Positions 12,073-23,560 of a DNA stretch of 64,000 bases are shown here, in pieces. Below the pieces are notes generated by a model. The model saw nothing but the letters and a program-made list of their open reading frames with translations. It had not been told where the DNA came from and ran no database searches. Origin of the DNA: Floccularia luteovirens. Taxonomy: Eukaryota > Basidiomycota > Agaricomycetes > Agaricales > Squamanitaceae. Both the position numbers and the translations under genes were made by a program. The DNA is taken from positions 124,001 through 188,000 of the forward strand of contig VSJF01000006.1 of the NCBI GenBank assembly GCA_009739215.1, given 5' to 3'. How positions within the stretch are numbered: the first letter of the stretch is position 1; every line of letters starts with the position of its first letter.

Positions 12073-14032
12073 CTATCCATTAACATTTAAGTTAGCAACA
12101 ATGGCGCTACTAAGGACGTCCAACTGCTGCCAATTGGCCCCAAGTTGTGAATGCTTGAGGGGGTCCATGCCAAGCTGAGGAATAAGTGTTTCCGTTGGCT
12201 GCCAAGTCAAGAAGTGCATTATACTGTGGTGTCATGCAGTGAGATATCGATTGGCTTGGAAGCTAGTGTGTAGTAGAACGTACCTGAACATCGACGTAAC
12301 TGTGAATCAGGAATGCGCAGATCTGTGTTGGAAGGATTCCTCTGGAACGCTTCGGTCAAACCCCTGATGAAGATAGCTATAGCAGCATTCTTCAATTGAT
12401 GATCACATATGTAGGGCATAACAGGAACATTACCTTTAAATCCTACACCGTCGTTATTGCTGGATAGGCTGGCTCCTTCAGTGATAATACCGTCACTACC
12501 CTGCCATGCGGACGATTTTACTGCGGCAGCAAGAATCGTGAATCATCCTTGCATAAAGGAATCAAAAATCAAAATGAAGCTGCAGTCTCAGGGAAGACAT
12601 TACTCACAAACTGCGCCATTGAGAGTCCCCAGTAACGTCTGCAAGAATGCTAAGTCCCTCAATATACTTTCCACTAGTTGTAAGTGAATAGCCAAGGTAG
12701 ATGGAGACCTAGTACAATCATGGCCGTTTACAGTATCTAGAACGATATTGTTGGAATTGATATTGTGGGCTTTCATCCACTTGAGCGCTCAAAATTGCTG
12801 CATTCTTGTACTTGACATCTCCAGTAATCTCTGCGAGACTTGCTGACATTCTAGTTGATGACGTAAGTTTCAATTGAGATTACGGAGAATGATAATATTA
12901 GACGATCTCACGTAATATATAGCCTGTATGATACAAGGAGATATAAGTTATAATTTACGAGATCATAGGAAGTTGGACAAACCCGGTTGTAATGGAGTTA
13001 ATGCTCTGGTCATCTATGGTTGGTCGCTGAAGGAATTCAGATACTATTGGCACAACTGATGGACTAAGCAAAAAAGTGAACTGACCCAGAAGACACCTCC
13101 AGCCATTGTAGCTACTGTCTTTGTCAGGAAAATGATATTATGACACAAAACGAACATCGTACAGCCTTCACAAGTGCCTGCCAGTGCAAAATTCTTGTTG
13201 GGTTGTGACCCGGCACTTGCTTGAGCAGCAGTGACAACACTATAACGCGTCTTGATCCAGGGTAGCCAGGGTAAAAGCAGTAAAACTTACTAATTCGTTA
13301 CATGATTCCATGTAGCAACAGCATGAGACAAGAAGATTGCTATCACCATATGCTCTGTATGCGTATAGGGCAGCTTGTACCCCACCACCTGCGTCAATTG
13401 TCAGACAGTTCAGGTGTTTTGTACGAAGACAAAAGCATCATACATAGCATCATCAGTTAAACTGCAAAACCAAATTAGCTAGCTACACTGGAGCAAAACT
13501 GTTTGATATATACATACTCTGTAAGAATGTAAAGTTATGGTTGGGTTTTAGCTATCGTTGAAACTGTAGTACAAAGTTCTTACCCAAATTCATCATAAGT
13601 TTGCACGGAGCTGGAAGACTTTATTGAGATTATTGGTCACTTGTGCTTGGTTGGTCTTTGTTCCCGAGAAGTGATCTTGGTTAGCCATTGCAGACCAGAC
13701 ATTGCCTGATTGCCAGTAGCCGATCCCTTAAGTAACAAGTGAGAGGATTAAGAGTATGTATACATTGATTAACTTCATTCACCATTGAATTCTCCTATAC
13801 CGGAGTTCAGCTGTGGAGTAATGGCATTGATGGCATTTTGTGCAATGGAAATGCGCTCGGATAGAGGACGGGAGTTGCTAAATTTCTATGTATCCATTCA
13901 GAATAAGTTTAGGGTCTATTAGAGAACAGAGAGGAAAGAAATACACACCCTCCAACTGAGTGGCACGCCTAGGTCCTGTGCAGCACAAAGAGAAGCTAAT
14001 AATATGACGGGTAATCCGCTGGTAACAAACAT
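12073..14032 (-). CDS. Secreted GH76 alpha-1,6-mannanase-like enzyme
   Basis: The start at 14032 gives a signal peptide (MFVTSGLPVILLASLCAAQ) followed by NAINAITPQLNSGIGEFNG, GYWQSGNVWSAMANQDHFSG, DDAMWWGTAALYAYRAYGDS (containing the paired Asp residues expected at the GH76 catalytic site), VVTAAQASAG, FALAGTCEG, TMAGGVFW, and the C-terminal HGPPQAFTTWGQLAAVDVLS with a stop at 12073. GH76 enzymes act on alpha-1,6-mannose chains of fungal cell walls. It has many short introns. At least four +1 frame changes are required (around 13597, 13375, 13330 and 12120), each an extra copy of a neighbouring base or close to that. No transmembrane tail or GPI signal was recognised. Family good, exact activity not assigned. 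Confidence 0.78.
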
Positions 14033-15382
14033 TGGGGTAAATGGGATGTATAACTCAGTCTGAGTTGTTTGCCACCTTTAAATCTAAATACCCCATCTGC
14101 ATTAGGTATACGAATGGAGAGCAGCCAGCTCAAAGGTAGAACTTGTTTCATGTGAATATGTGGAGGATGTTCGAAGCAACAAAAAAGAAGTTCGTCTACT
14201 CGGGTTGGTTTCATCAGCTGACACAGGTGTTGCCTTTGCGACCAACCGCATACTAAGTACTGCCGTAGACAAATCCAAATCCTTGAAATTATCATCGAAG
14301 CTGAATGAGTTGGGGGATGCTGGCAGCTAGATTTCCCAGCATCATCTACGATCGTCAGAGCAGGAATCTAGTTTTCACAATGAGTGCTTCTTTCTGGCCG
14401 CGTGGGTGGTGGAATCAAGAAGAACCTGGGACAGGCTGTAATTTCACCCTCTAAAGAGTCAAATCGTTACATTGCATATGCACCAATAGACACCTGACCA
14501 TGCTGACCTTGTGTAAATTTCCAGGCTTCTACCGCATCTCAAGCAGGGTATAGAGCACGATTGTTGCATGTCCGTTTGTGGTGATTACAACAGTGTGCCA
14601 CGGACATGTCTACTAGCTGAGATGTTTTCCATATTACGACTTTGGTTGATAGACGCGTCTAGTCACATGCAGCTGCATAGTTGTCACAAATGCCTCATTC
14701 AAACCAGTGTACACCTGCTAGTAAGTGAGCGGCAGGCAATATCTGACTGGTGCTAGTAAGTTTCCAGATTCAAACTAGACAGTTTTCCTTATAAACATCC
14801 ATAGAGCTTGTGCAAAAGCAATACCCCCCCCCTCTTTAACAATGATAACTGTCTTCAAATCACCGCATAGTACCCTCAGCTATGCTCAGGATCCCACCCG
14901 TTTCGGCACCAATAGCCTATCATGTCATGCCCTGACACTGCTGTGATCTTAAGGCACAGGTATGGGTGTCTAATTTCTGAAACCATAACCGGTATTCAGC
15001 GGGTGATCTCAAGGGATATATAGCTGTGCACGTCAAGTAGACCACAGCTTTACCTGTTTCATTAACTCGCAGGTTCACAGCAGAGTCGCAAGTCATTCCA
15101 TCCTTCATGTTTGGTAAACCTAAGAAAAGTAACAGCCAGAAAAAAACCTCACTTCAGCGATGAGGAAACTCCACCTGGCACTACTGACGCAACAGACCAA
15201 CGATACCCCTAGCGTCGCAGGCTGCAGCCACGGGAATCGAGCTTTCCCCCATAGAAGAAAGGTCTCAAGTCCAGACGTTCTAGCGTCAGCTCCAATGGAC
15301 CTCTCTTATCTCCTTAACGATCGTAACAGCGCAAACCACGACACCTACTGCACCCCCTCCGGCAACCTACTCTTCACCTTAC
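14033..15382. other. Interval upstream of the GH76 gene, nothing firm
   Basis: Contains short open frames only. An open frame with MRKLHLALLTQQTND begins at 15160 and overlaps the start of the next gene in another frame. The true 5' end of that next gene may reach into this interval through an unrecognised exon or a frame change near 15300, because proline-rich coding character (TPTAPPPATYSSPY) continues upstream of 15383. A C homopolymer lies near 14825. Confidence 0.4.
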
Positions 15383-18317
15383 ATGATATATCCTGCAACT
15401 ACTCCGTTTTCTCAACCCCAGGACCAACCACTGTACCAAAGCTACTCAACACCGACCCCAGCAATACAGTCGAGCGGAAGCACCAACTACCCTCAGCGGT
15501 CATACACTTACCAACCCGTTAACTCCAGCCAGCCGAGACCATTACCCGCTGAGCCAATTTCTAGCTATGGCTCAACACAAATGTACACGACATCTGCCAA
15601 TTATCCACCTAATCTGAAGGTCGTAAACAAGTCTAGCCCTACTCCTCATGCTTTCGTTTCGATAAATCCATTTCATTCCTCCAACAAGAAGGAGAGCACG
15701 AAAATTGGTGAAATGACGATGGATGATATTCCCGTTCATCCATCTGCTCCTCCACACCAAGTCATAATGGGATCTTATCCATCACCATACCCTCAACTTC
15801 CGCAACCAAGTTCTCAAGTATACCCTCTCCCGTATTCAGGTAGCACGCCATATCCTCAGCCTGTCCAACAAGGCCGCCCTCACACACACTCAGGTAGCTC
15901 GCCATATCCATATCCCATACCTCCTCAAACACGTCCCCAAACACATTCGGGCAATCAACCTACTCTCCATTCCGATAACCCCCACAACCAGCCATATTCC
16001 TCTACCCCAACACCAATATACAATCCTGTTGCACCTGTCTTTAAACCCACCTCACCTGAAAATAACCCTGTGGGCTCCACACCTCAACACGAACCCAATC
16101 ATCCAAGTACAAACCCAATGTCTCCCCCATACCAACAAACCCCTCCCTTTATGCCTTCAGCACCTGAGCCACCAACGCATTCTTCACCCCATGTTATAGC
16201 ACCGCCTCCAAAAATCCCACAGGACCCACAACCAATATATAGTTTGCCTTCTCAAGGACCAACTGTTAGCTATCCACCGAATGTGCCAAATCGCGCCTCA
16301 GAGGACCAATATCCATATCCTCCCATGACTAGCTATCCCCAGACTCGTCCTGATACCCAACCGACTCTTTATGATCCTTACCAGCCAATACAGCCAATAT
16401 TCAACCCACCAGTCGATGATCCGACGGACCTGGATATGCCTATCAGTAAGAATAACGAAACATCGTTTAGGCAGTAGACTATATAGTTTTCTCAAAACTT
16501 TACCTCGGCAATGCTACCTTTATTTCCTCCTTGGTCTTCCTGCCTTGTACTTCTCTCGGGTTTCGCGGATTTTTAAGGAAGCAGATCTCAGTATGCCCGA
16601 AATCAAGAAAATGGCCCTCGAACTACCGAGTCATGACAAGGAGAAGGATGTAGCGAACGCAAATTTTGATGGATTCCTCAGACCACTGAACTTCGAGCCG
16701 TCAACGGTCCCTGCTCCATACAAGAACCTAAAGTATACTTGGGAATCTTTTATCGATTCATTGATGAGAGAATGGAAAACATTCAATATTATTTCGGTTT
16801 TATTGTTGTCGTACGTTGTCAATCTCACCAGACAATCTAATTTGGAATTCAGCTGAAGATACCACCACAGGGCTATTCTTACTATTCTTCAAATTGAAGA
16901 TGCCGCAATAGATCATATCACTCGCTACTCTGCTCTATCCTCCTTGATATGCGCATTAGTTAGTCTCCTCTATGGTTGCATGTACATTATAAGGTTTGGC
17001 GGCATGAGAAAAACGCATAAAGCTGCAGAATGGGCCTTTGTTAGTAGTGAACAATTGTTTCATGAGCTTCTATTCTGATACTGTTTGTTTTTGTTTCAAC
17101 TAGGAAGCTCAAAAGACGAAGACAGCTATTTTCTGGAATGTTTGGGTGCTCCTTGCGATGCCATTAATTTGGCTCGTCTGGTAAGTCGCATACAAAATTC
17201 ATCCTGACTGTCATCTAAAAGGATCTTTAGGTCTATACTTTTGTATATGATCTGTATTATGTCCTTCGTCTGGCGCACTGGCTCGGCAAGAGATGTGGCC
17301 CTGACTCCGATGACTGACCGTGAGGCGCTCGGCCCACGTATTTCTGTTACGATCATATTTGCTTTAGCGGTTATATACTTCCTTCGTATTTGCTTCACTT
17401 TCAGTCAGTACGGCGATGCAATGGACGAGGCATGGAGCTCAAGGGTCGATACGTGGATAAGGGAGAAAGCATTAGCTCAACCGCCGCTGCCGCCACCACA
17501 ATCATCACAGCCATACAGCTATCTGCCTGTCCAGCAACAATTCCCACAGTTCTCTCAGACTCCATGGGCAAATCCGGAGCCCCAGCAACCACAAGCACCC
17601 CCAACGACTCGCCCTCCCAGCATTGGCAGTATATCTCCCAATGAAGATCCACCCAAATTCGGATATGATTTCTCCACTTTCGGAGATCCCCCACCTTGGA
17701 GCCAGAAGGCAAAGTCACCCCAGCCCCCACCTCCTCCACCACCACCACCTCCGCCCCCGCCTAGACCACAGAAGTTCAAGACGCAAAAAGTGATATGGTA
17801 CAACGAACTGTATCAAAACGGCAAAGAAACAGATGCTCTAATCCAGAGCTTAAACATACCGGCCTGGGATTGGACCCAGTTCGTTGCCGTAAGTTTACAT
17901 GGTGGATTCCATGGTGTTGTCGTGCCATGATAACTGATAACATCAATTCTACAGGGTGTTAGGTCAATCTGGAAGATACATACTGGGATTCCGGATGCAT
18001 TCTTGGAAACACCGAAACATAATCCTACCGCCATGACAGAACACTTGAAAAGATGGAATGAGAATACATTCTCCCAGCGCGGAGCCCAAGCTGTTCTCTG
18101 TCGAGAGCACCCGGAATCATCTGCTGGTTGGCCAGTTCCTGCGATATATTTCATCCCTAGTCCGCCTGGCGAGTATGTACTGATTACAGAGCGATTCGGA
18201 AAGATACCGGAAGGTTTGGAACAGATCGAGATATATGATTTCCTTATGCCAAGCAAAATAACCTTGACTGCTGTTGAAGGTGCGAGTAATGATTCGGTTG
18301 TGACTTTAGGTACTTGA
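15383..18317 (+). CDS. Proline-rich multi-pass membrane protein, local family copy A
   Basis: The first ~360 residues are Pro/Ser/Gln/Tyr-rich with SGSTPYP/HSGSSPYP-type repeats. A membrane module follows: LPRQCYLYFLLGLPALYF, SRVSRIFKEADLSMPEIKKM, WKTFNIISVLLLSAILTILQ, YSALSSLICALVSLLYGCMY, IFWNVWVLLAMPLIWLVW, ICIMSFVWRTGS and GPRISVTIIFALAVIYFL, giving about five hydrophobic spans. After a cytosolic Pro-rich stretch with a 13-proline run (near 17725-17760), a compact C-terminal domain (WYNELYQNGKETDALIQ ... PSKITLTAV) ends at 18317. One +1 change in the T run at 16466-16468 joins the N-terminal part to the membrane module. Introns are 50-65 bases. Function unknown; I recognise it only as an agaricomycete-type expanded family. 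The start codon is uncertain. Confidence 0.65.
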
Positions 18318-18542
18318 AGGGATGTTATGCATTTTGGTGATTAGTTGGTTATTTTCTTTCTTTTGGGTTTAGGTGTATGGTCCGTTGCATCTTTAAAATC
18401 AATTTATCGTTTAATTTGCTGAGTGATTGTCAAATTTTCTACCAATGAACATTACTCATTGTTGATAAAATACCGCAACCAATACGCTTTGGCAAATGTT
18501 TAACAACATGTGACGTACTTTGTGCAGGTGTAATTTACAAAT

Positions 18543-19301
18543 ATGACGAATATCCCCCTTCCAGGTTTAAGTACACGCAACCCTGGCGCTTCCCGCGCCA
18601 TCCCAGGACCCTCCAACCGAGAAGGATATCGCTTCTGCTCACAAGTTGGCCTATAACGTCCTACATGCCTATATTTCAATGCTGAAAGTTTTGAATAGTA
18701 AGAGGCGAGGCAACTGCATCTGATATGGCTGGTGCTACTGTATATGAGTCTAAGCTGCTGGCAACCCAGCATGGTTCGCATTCCATAATTTCTGAATTTT
18801 GTCTGTTAATAACTATCATTCTAGGTGCTGAACCATTATGGTTCACAGAGGCAATGAACCGGATCCTTGAACCTATCAAAAATGATATCCAAGACATCAA
18901 AACCAGTTTAGAAGATTTGAAACAGATTCGTCGCATTAGTGCTATTGTAAGCTCATAAGACTACTGCATATATCCTCGTTTCTTACGAATATTTATTTTG
19001 TACTAGACATATAATACTACATATGGTTCTGGACCAGAAGCCCAGCTTGAAATTGTGCCATTTCCAAATAGCGAAGACCCCACAAAACCCCCTGTGAATA
19101 TCAATACTTTATTAATTTTTTATAGCTAATCCAGAATATTAGCACAACTTACCACCTTTAAATACCCCATTGGCCGCAAATAATCTTTCTAATGCTGATA
19201 GGGATAGGTATTTCGAAGGATATTATCCTACTGGTCCGCGTGTCGCTCCAGCAGACAGGACTGCAAAGATTATTAGTGCCATTGGCAGTATGAAATTATA
19301 A
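18543..19301 (+). CDS. Mug135-like C-terminal domain protein
   Basis: Begins MTNIPLPGLSTRNPGASRAI; exons then give PTEKDIASAHKLAYNVLHAY, MAGATVYESKLLATQHGAEP, WFTEAMNRILEPIKND, IQDIKTSLEDLKQIRRISAI, TYNTTYGSGPEAQLEIVPFP, LPPLNTPLAANNLSNADRDR and VAPADRTAKIISAIGSMKL. The pattern of a short helical region (AMNRILEPI...I..SL), then YN.T.G and a VPFP...DP...PLN segment, matches my recollection of the Mug135-like C-terminal domain that is abundant in mushrooms. About 196 residues. Two +1 changes are needed in the first exon (the C run near 18605 and the G run near 18706); the later three exons join in frame. It lies between two copies of the memb­rane-protein family. Molecular function is unknown. 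Confidence 0.62.
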
Positions 19302-19374
19302 ATTGTAATGAATCGTCGTGTACAACCTCTAATAAGCACTCTCTCCCATAGCCATAACAAACCCCTCCTCTAAT

Positions 19375-20600
19375 GCCTCCTGCCCTGAGCTGCCAACATA
19401 TGGCCCTTGAACTATCGAGTCTTGGGAGAAGGATATAGTAAACGTAAACTGTGATGGATTCCTCAGGCCGTTGAACTTCGAGCCGTCAACGATTCTTGCT
19501 CTGTACAAGAACCTCAAGTACGCTTTGCAATGGTTTTATTGTCACCATACGCCGTCAATCTTACCAGACAATGCGGAACTCAGCTGAAGATACCACTACA
19601 TGGCTATCTCCATCATTCTTCAAGTCGAAGATGCCGCAATGGGCCATATCACTTCGCTACTCTAAATGACACTATGCACAAAGCTGCAAATTGGGCTTCG
19701 TCAGCACCCAACATGAGTTACCATTCTGATTTTGATCTAACTAGGAGGCTCAACAGACGAAGGTGGGTAGTACTTTGAAGCACGGAGGTCTACCGATCCA
19801 GCCACACGACGACCCGTCCCCCTCAACCCCCCAAAATCACTACATTCAACAGCGCATCCCGTAATGATCTTGCCAAGCTCGAGTATGATTCCCCTACGTT
19901 TGAAGATCCCCCATCTTGGAGTCAGAAGGCGAAGTCACCACTGCCTCTGCCTCCACTCCCACCTGAGCCACCTGGTGTTCAAGACACCCCAGTATTGCGG
20001 TATAATCAGCGGCAAGGAAACGGATGCTTTGATCCTAGTGCATAAACATGGCATCCTCGTATGGGCAGATTTTGTTTCACAGTCTCACTCCGTGGTTTCC
20101 GCGTTCTTGTCGTGCCACGAAAAACTAACTGATAACATCAATTCTCCAGGGTGTTACGTTGATTTTGGAAGACACAAACTGGGATTCCTGATTCATTATT
20201 GTAAATATCTGGTTCTACTGCGATCACGCAACGCTTGAAATAAATGGAATGAAGGGTACTTCTTTCCGCAGAGCCCAAGCTGTGCTCAGCAAAAAAAAAC
20301 CCGGAATCATCTACTGATTGGCCAGTTTCCGGGATCTACTTCATCTCTAGTTCGTCTGGGAAGTATGTATTGATTACAGAGCGATTCGGAACGATTACCG
20401 GAAGGTTTGAAACAGATCGGGATATGATTTCCTCATACCAAGCAAAATAACTTCGATTGCTGTTGAAGGTGCCGGTGAGACCCGATTGCGAGTTTGGCAT
20501 CTTGACGGTGTGTACAATGCATTGGTGATCGGTTGGTTATTCTTTCTCTTGGCTATAGCTGTATCCGTTTGCTACGTCTTTACCCTTTATCTATATGCTA
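19375..20600 (+). pseudogene. Decayed copy of the neighbouring membrane-protein gene (copy B)
   Basis: Nucleotide blocks match copy A in the same order: the segment encoding GFLRPLNFEPST and YKNLKYA (19455-19520), the start of the ILTILQIEDA helix region (near 19600), KAANWA (near 19685), DPPSWSQKAKS (near 19905), GKETDALI (near 20015), the ESS.DWPVSGIYFISSSSG segment (20300-20360) and the 3' flank after the stop. Large parts of the membrane module are missing, including most of the middle helices, and stops and shifts occur throughout. This is a tandem duplicate with real deletions, not merely single-base problems. Confidence 0.7.
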
Positions 20601-20838
20601 AGTTATTACCTTTGCTATCAATGAACGTAACCCATTGAGTTTAGTTGATACAACCGGGATTCACCATTCCCTTGATCTTTATCTTATCACATATATAATC
20701 CCCTATAGCTATAGAGCATACATACATCATCAATGAAATGATTCTGACTGTCCATTCCTCCAGGTTTGATATCAACATCAACACTTTTTCTCTGATAACA
20801 CTTCTTCGGTATACCCGACGTCCATCATCATAAGTAAT

Positions 20839-21712
20839 ATGGTAAAGCGTGCTCCATTCATTGTATTCGAAGGATTAGGATCGATCAGGAAAGACTACAC
20901 TGACTACCGCGTTACATGCGCGTCTACAAGATGAATTAGGTATCCCAACACACCTCATGAAATTTCCTGGTAAGTTTTTTTTTCAAAAAAACTTGGATGA
21001 CCTATTTCTTTGAAATGCAACGAAACACCCTACTCGCCAGACCGGACTACAGCAATTGGACAGATGATTGATTCATATCTCAAATCACAAGCCGAACTCG
21101 ATGACCACGCTATCCATCTCCTCTTTTCTGCTAATAGATGGGAGCTCGCGTTAGTACACTATTTTTCCGATATATGCAATATTTAATGAAAATGAAAACA
21201 AACCATTATCATATATGTTCTCCCCCTCCCCCAGCTCTTTAATCACAAGCCATCTCACTTCTGGGACTGTGGTTATATGCGACCGATACGCGTTCTCAGG
21301 TGCAGCTTTCTCTGCAGCGAAACAGCCCACTCTCAATTCCGCACCCGCACCCGCATCCACACACAAATTCTTACCTCTTCCATGGTGCCGCGCACCTGAT
21401 GCCGGCCTTCCAGCTCCGGACTTGACAATCTTCTTAGATGTTCATCCCCAAATTGCTCGGTTGCGGGCTGGTTATGGTGGAGAGCGGTATGAGGAGGAAG
21501 GTTTACAAAAACGCGTGAGAGAAGTGTTCGGGCAGATCGGGGAAGAAGTATCACGACAGAATGCAGGGGAGAACAAGCGGTGGGTGGTGATAGATTCAGG
21601 GAGGTCGAAAGAAGATGTCCAACGAGATATCTGGGAATTGGTGGAACCACTAGTTAAGAACGGTGTTGATGAACCTGTTTTACAGCTTTGGGAAGATTTG
21701 GGACTGGTCTGA
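20839..21712 (+). CDS. CDC8: Thymidylate kinase (dTMP kinase)
   Basis: Phosphorylates dTMP to dTDP in nucleotide synthesis. The start reads MVKRAPFIVFEGL, then the P-loop DRSGKTTLTTALHARLQ, LMKFPDRTTAIGQMIDSYL, IHLLFSANRWELA, ICDRYAFSGAAFSAAK (the DR(Y) motif), PWCRAPDAGLPAPDLTIFLD, GGERYE (LID region) and QLWEDLGLV. Three exons. Exactly one change is needed: an extra G in TTAGGATCG inside the P-loop (about 20878), without which the frame stops 31 codons in. All later motifs are intact, so the gene is probably functional and the extra base is suspect. Convergent with UBC6. Confidence 0.9.
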
Positions 21713-22213
21713 TCGAGCCATATCCTGTTTGCCGATTTCCTTCAGAAAAGCAGTTTCAAAATGTCTATAGATTGTGGGCCAAGTCTCATTCCTCAGACAA
21801 TGCAATTCCTGTATATAACCAACTTTACTTTGCCTAAATGGGGTGGGGAGACATAACAAACCAAGGAGGGTGGTGACGGTCGGAGCGTGTAGAATATACA
21901 ACTGTAACACTGTAGCAAAGAAGTATTACTGCTTCTTCAATATGAAAGTGGCATGGCAGAAGAGTGAGAGTTATACAACAAATCAAGTGGAAAAGTGTAG
22001 AAGGAAAGTAGGAAAGATGATTTGAAATATGTTCAGGACGGCGTTTACCCAAGAACCCGCCAAAATGGTGGTCACCCAGTCCTAACCTATATTCATCCAC
22101 CAATCTCCAAAAAAAGGCCCTATCCCGTCCTGTAAGTTCATACATTAACGTGGAAGAATAATAACCGGAACAGATTGTCATCACGTTCGAGAACATGTTT
22201 GGCATCAAATGAG
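21713..22213. other. Convergent 3' spacer between CDC8 and UBC6
   Basis: About 500 bases between two stop codons, presumably both 3' untranslated regions. No further gene or structured element seen. Confidence 0.5.
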
Positions 22214-23560
22214 TTAAGCACTTGATGAAAACTTTGACACGAGTACGGCAAGTGCAAGGAGACCCCATAAATGCCACTGATCCACAAGTATTTTCTTCCA
22301 AGCAGAGAACCAACCGGTGCCAACATGCCTGTTCTCTTCCGGTCGGCCACTGCCTTGAGGCCGGGTTGCTAGATCCCTGCTTGTTGAGCCCAAGCTTGCT
22401 GCGGGTGAATTTGACGAGGATGACGATGATGGCGCAGTTGAAGATGAGTCCGAATGGACCAAAGGAGATGTTGTATTTGTTGATTGCAACAACGATGGAG
22501 ATGAGGCAGACAAAGGCTCGGAATTGCCCTGTTCTCTTTGCCCCATATTGGGCAAGTCCCGCAAATGTGGAGTACAGTACTGCAATCAGAAATAAGAATA
22601 AAATCAGTTACTATCAATGATTCATGTATCAGTGTTAATACAATGCCCGTTCCCGTAAGCCGGAAAACGTGGTCATTCTGAAAGACGGAATTGGAATTGC
22701 TGTGGAATTATACTCACGTCAGGGAATGCCTCTCTAAAGCGGTGCTGTGTCAAGTTCCATGCATGACTTCGAGATGCAAATACCCGTTTGTGGGCATCGG
22801 ACGATGTGACCGAACCTGTAGTCATCTCATCGGACAACATGAAAGACAGCAATCCTGTCAAGCTATGATACAAGACATGAGACCGTACCCGGTTGTAGAA
22901 ATGTGAGCTAATCCTTACATCGTTGCGACACTCCATGCTGGGTTCCACTGGCTATAAGATCAGTCCAATCACTTGATATATCTTATATAGGCAACGTACG
23001 GATCCTGGATGAAAGTCCGACATCGAGAAACATATCTTCCTGTCAGGTTGAAATCTTCCGGAAGGGGTAAACATCTAGGTGAATTGTTAGATCATCAAGC
23101 AGAGATAGTATCGCAACATAGAGCATCAGGAGATATTTTTGAGTCCCCTCACCTTGATCCCAGGTGGTTTGAATGGATATTCGGAAGGGAACAAGAGGAC
23201 GCCATGATATTCTCCTCCAGCGAATGGTGAATCCGGGGGGCCACGCTGTCAATAGGATATAAATTAGGAGATGCTCAGAATTCCATAGGAACTTTCTTAC
23301 AATGATGAAATGACCTGTGATATACAGAGTCAGCATCAAGAAGGTATCATGAAATTTTAAACTGGCATACATGTTAAGATGTTCTTCTCATCTGGCACCG
23401 CCCACACAAAGGGTGGTGGCTCTCGCTGCATGGCAACATATTCTTTTGAGAGCTACAGAACGAAGATGAGTGATGATAAGCGGGCCTATAACCAACGACG
23501 ACGGCAAAGACGAAGAGAACAGGAGCGACGTACACGTTTCTGGGCTGCTTTACTTGCCAT
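22214..23560 (-). CDS. UBC6: Tail-anchored ER ubiquitin-conjugating enzyme E2 (UBC6/UBE2J2)
   Basis: Start ATG at 23560 with a 27-base first exon (MASKAAQKR). The UBC fold follows: [72 protein letters not shown] (active-site Cys in the Ubc6-type C-x-S-M-S-D-F-H-P sequence, not the HPN of ordinary E2s), [20 protein letters not shown] and FREAFPDYC. A Ser-rich linker leads to [13 protein letters not shown] at the C-terminus, the tail anchor that places Ubc6 in the ER membrane for ER-associated degradation. All seven introns join in frame with no base change needed. Length about 250 residues, normal for the family. Confidence 0.92.

Noticed and set aside
15160..15522. A 120-codon frame starting MRKLHLALLTQQTND.
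   Set aside because: It overlaps the proline-rich start of membrane copy A in another frame and has no recognisable character of its own; it may include an upstream exon, but this cannot be shown.
22360..22585. A second open frame through the last UBC6 exon reading [20 protein letters not shown] and a long hydrophobic stretch, looking like a membrane protein.
   Set aside because: The other frame continues the UBC6 sequence [17 protein letters not shown] and ends with the tail anchor; the hydrophobic frame does not join any upstream exon.
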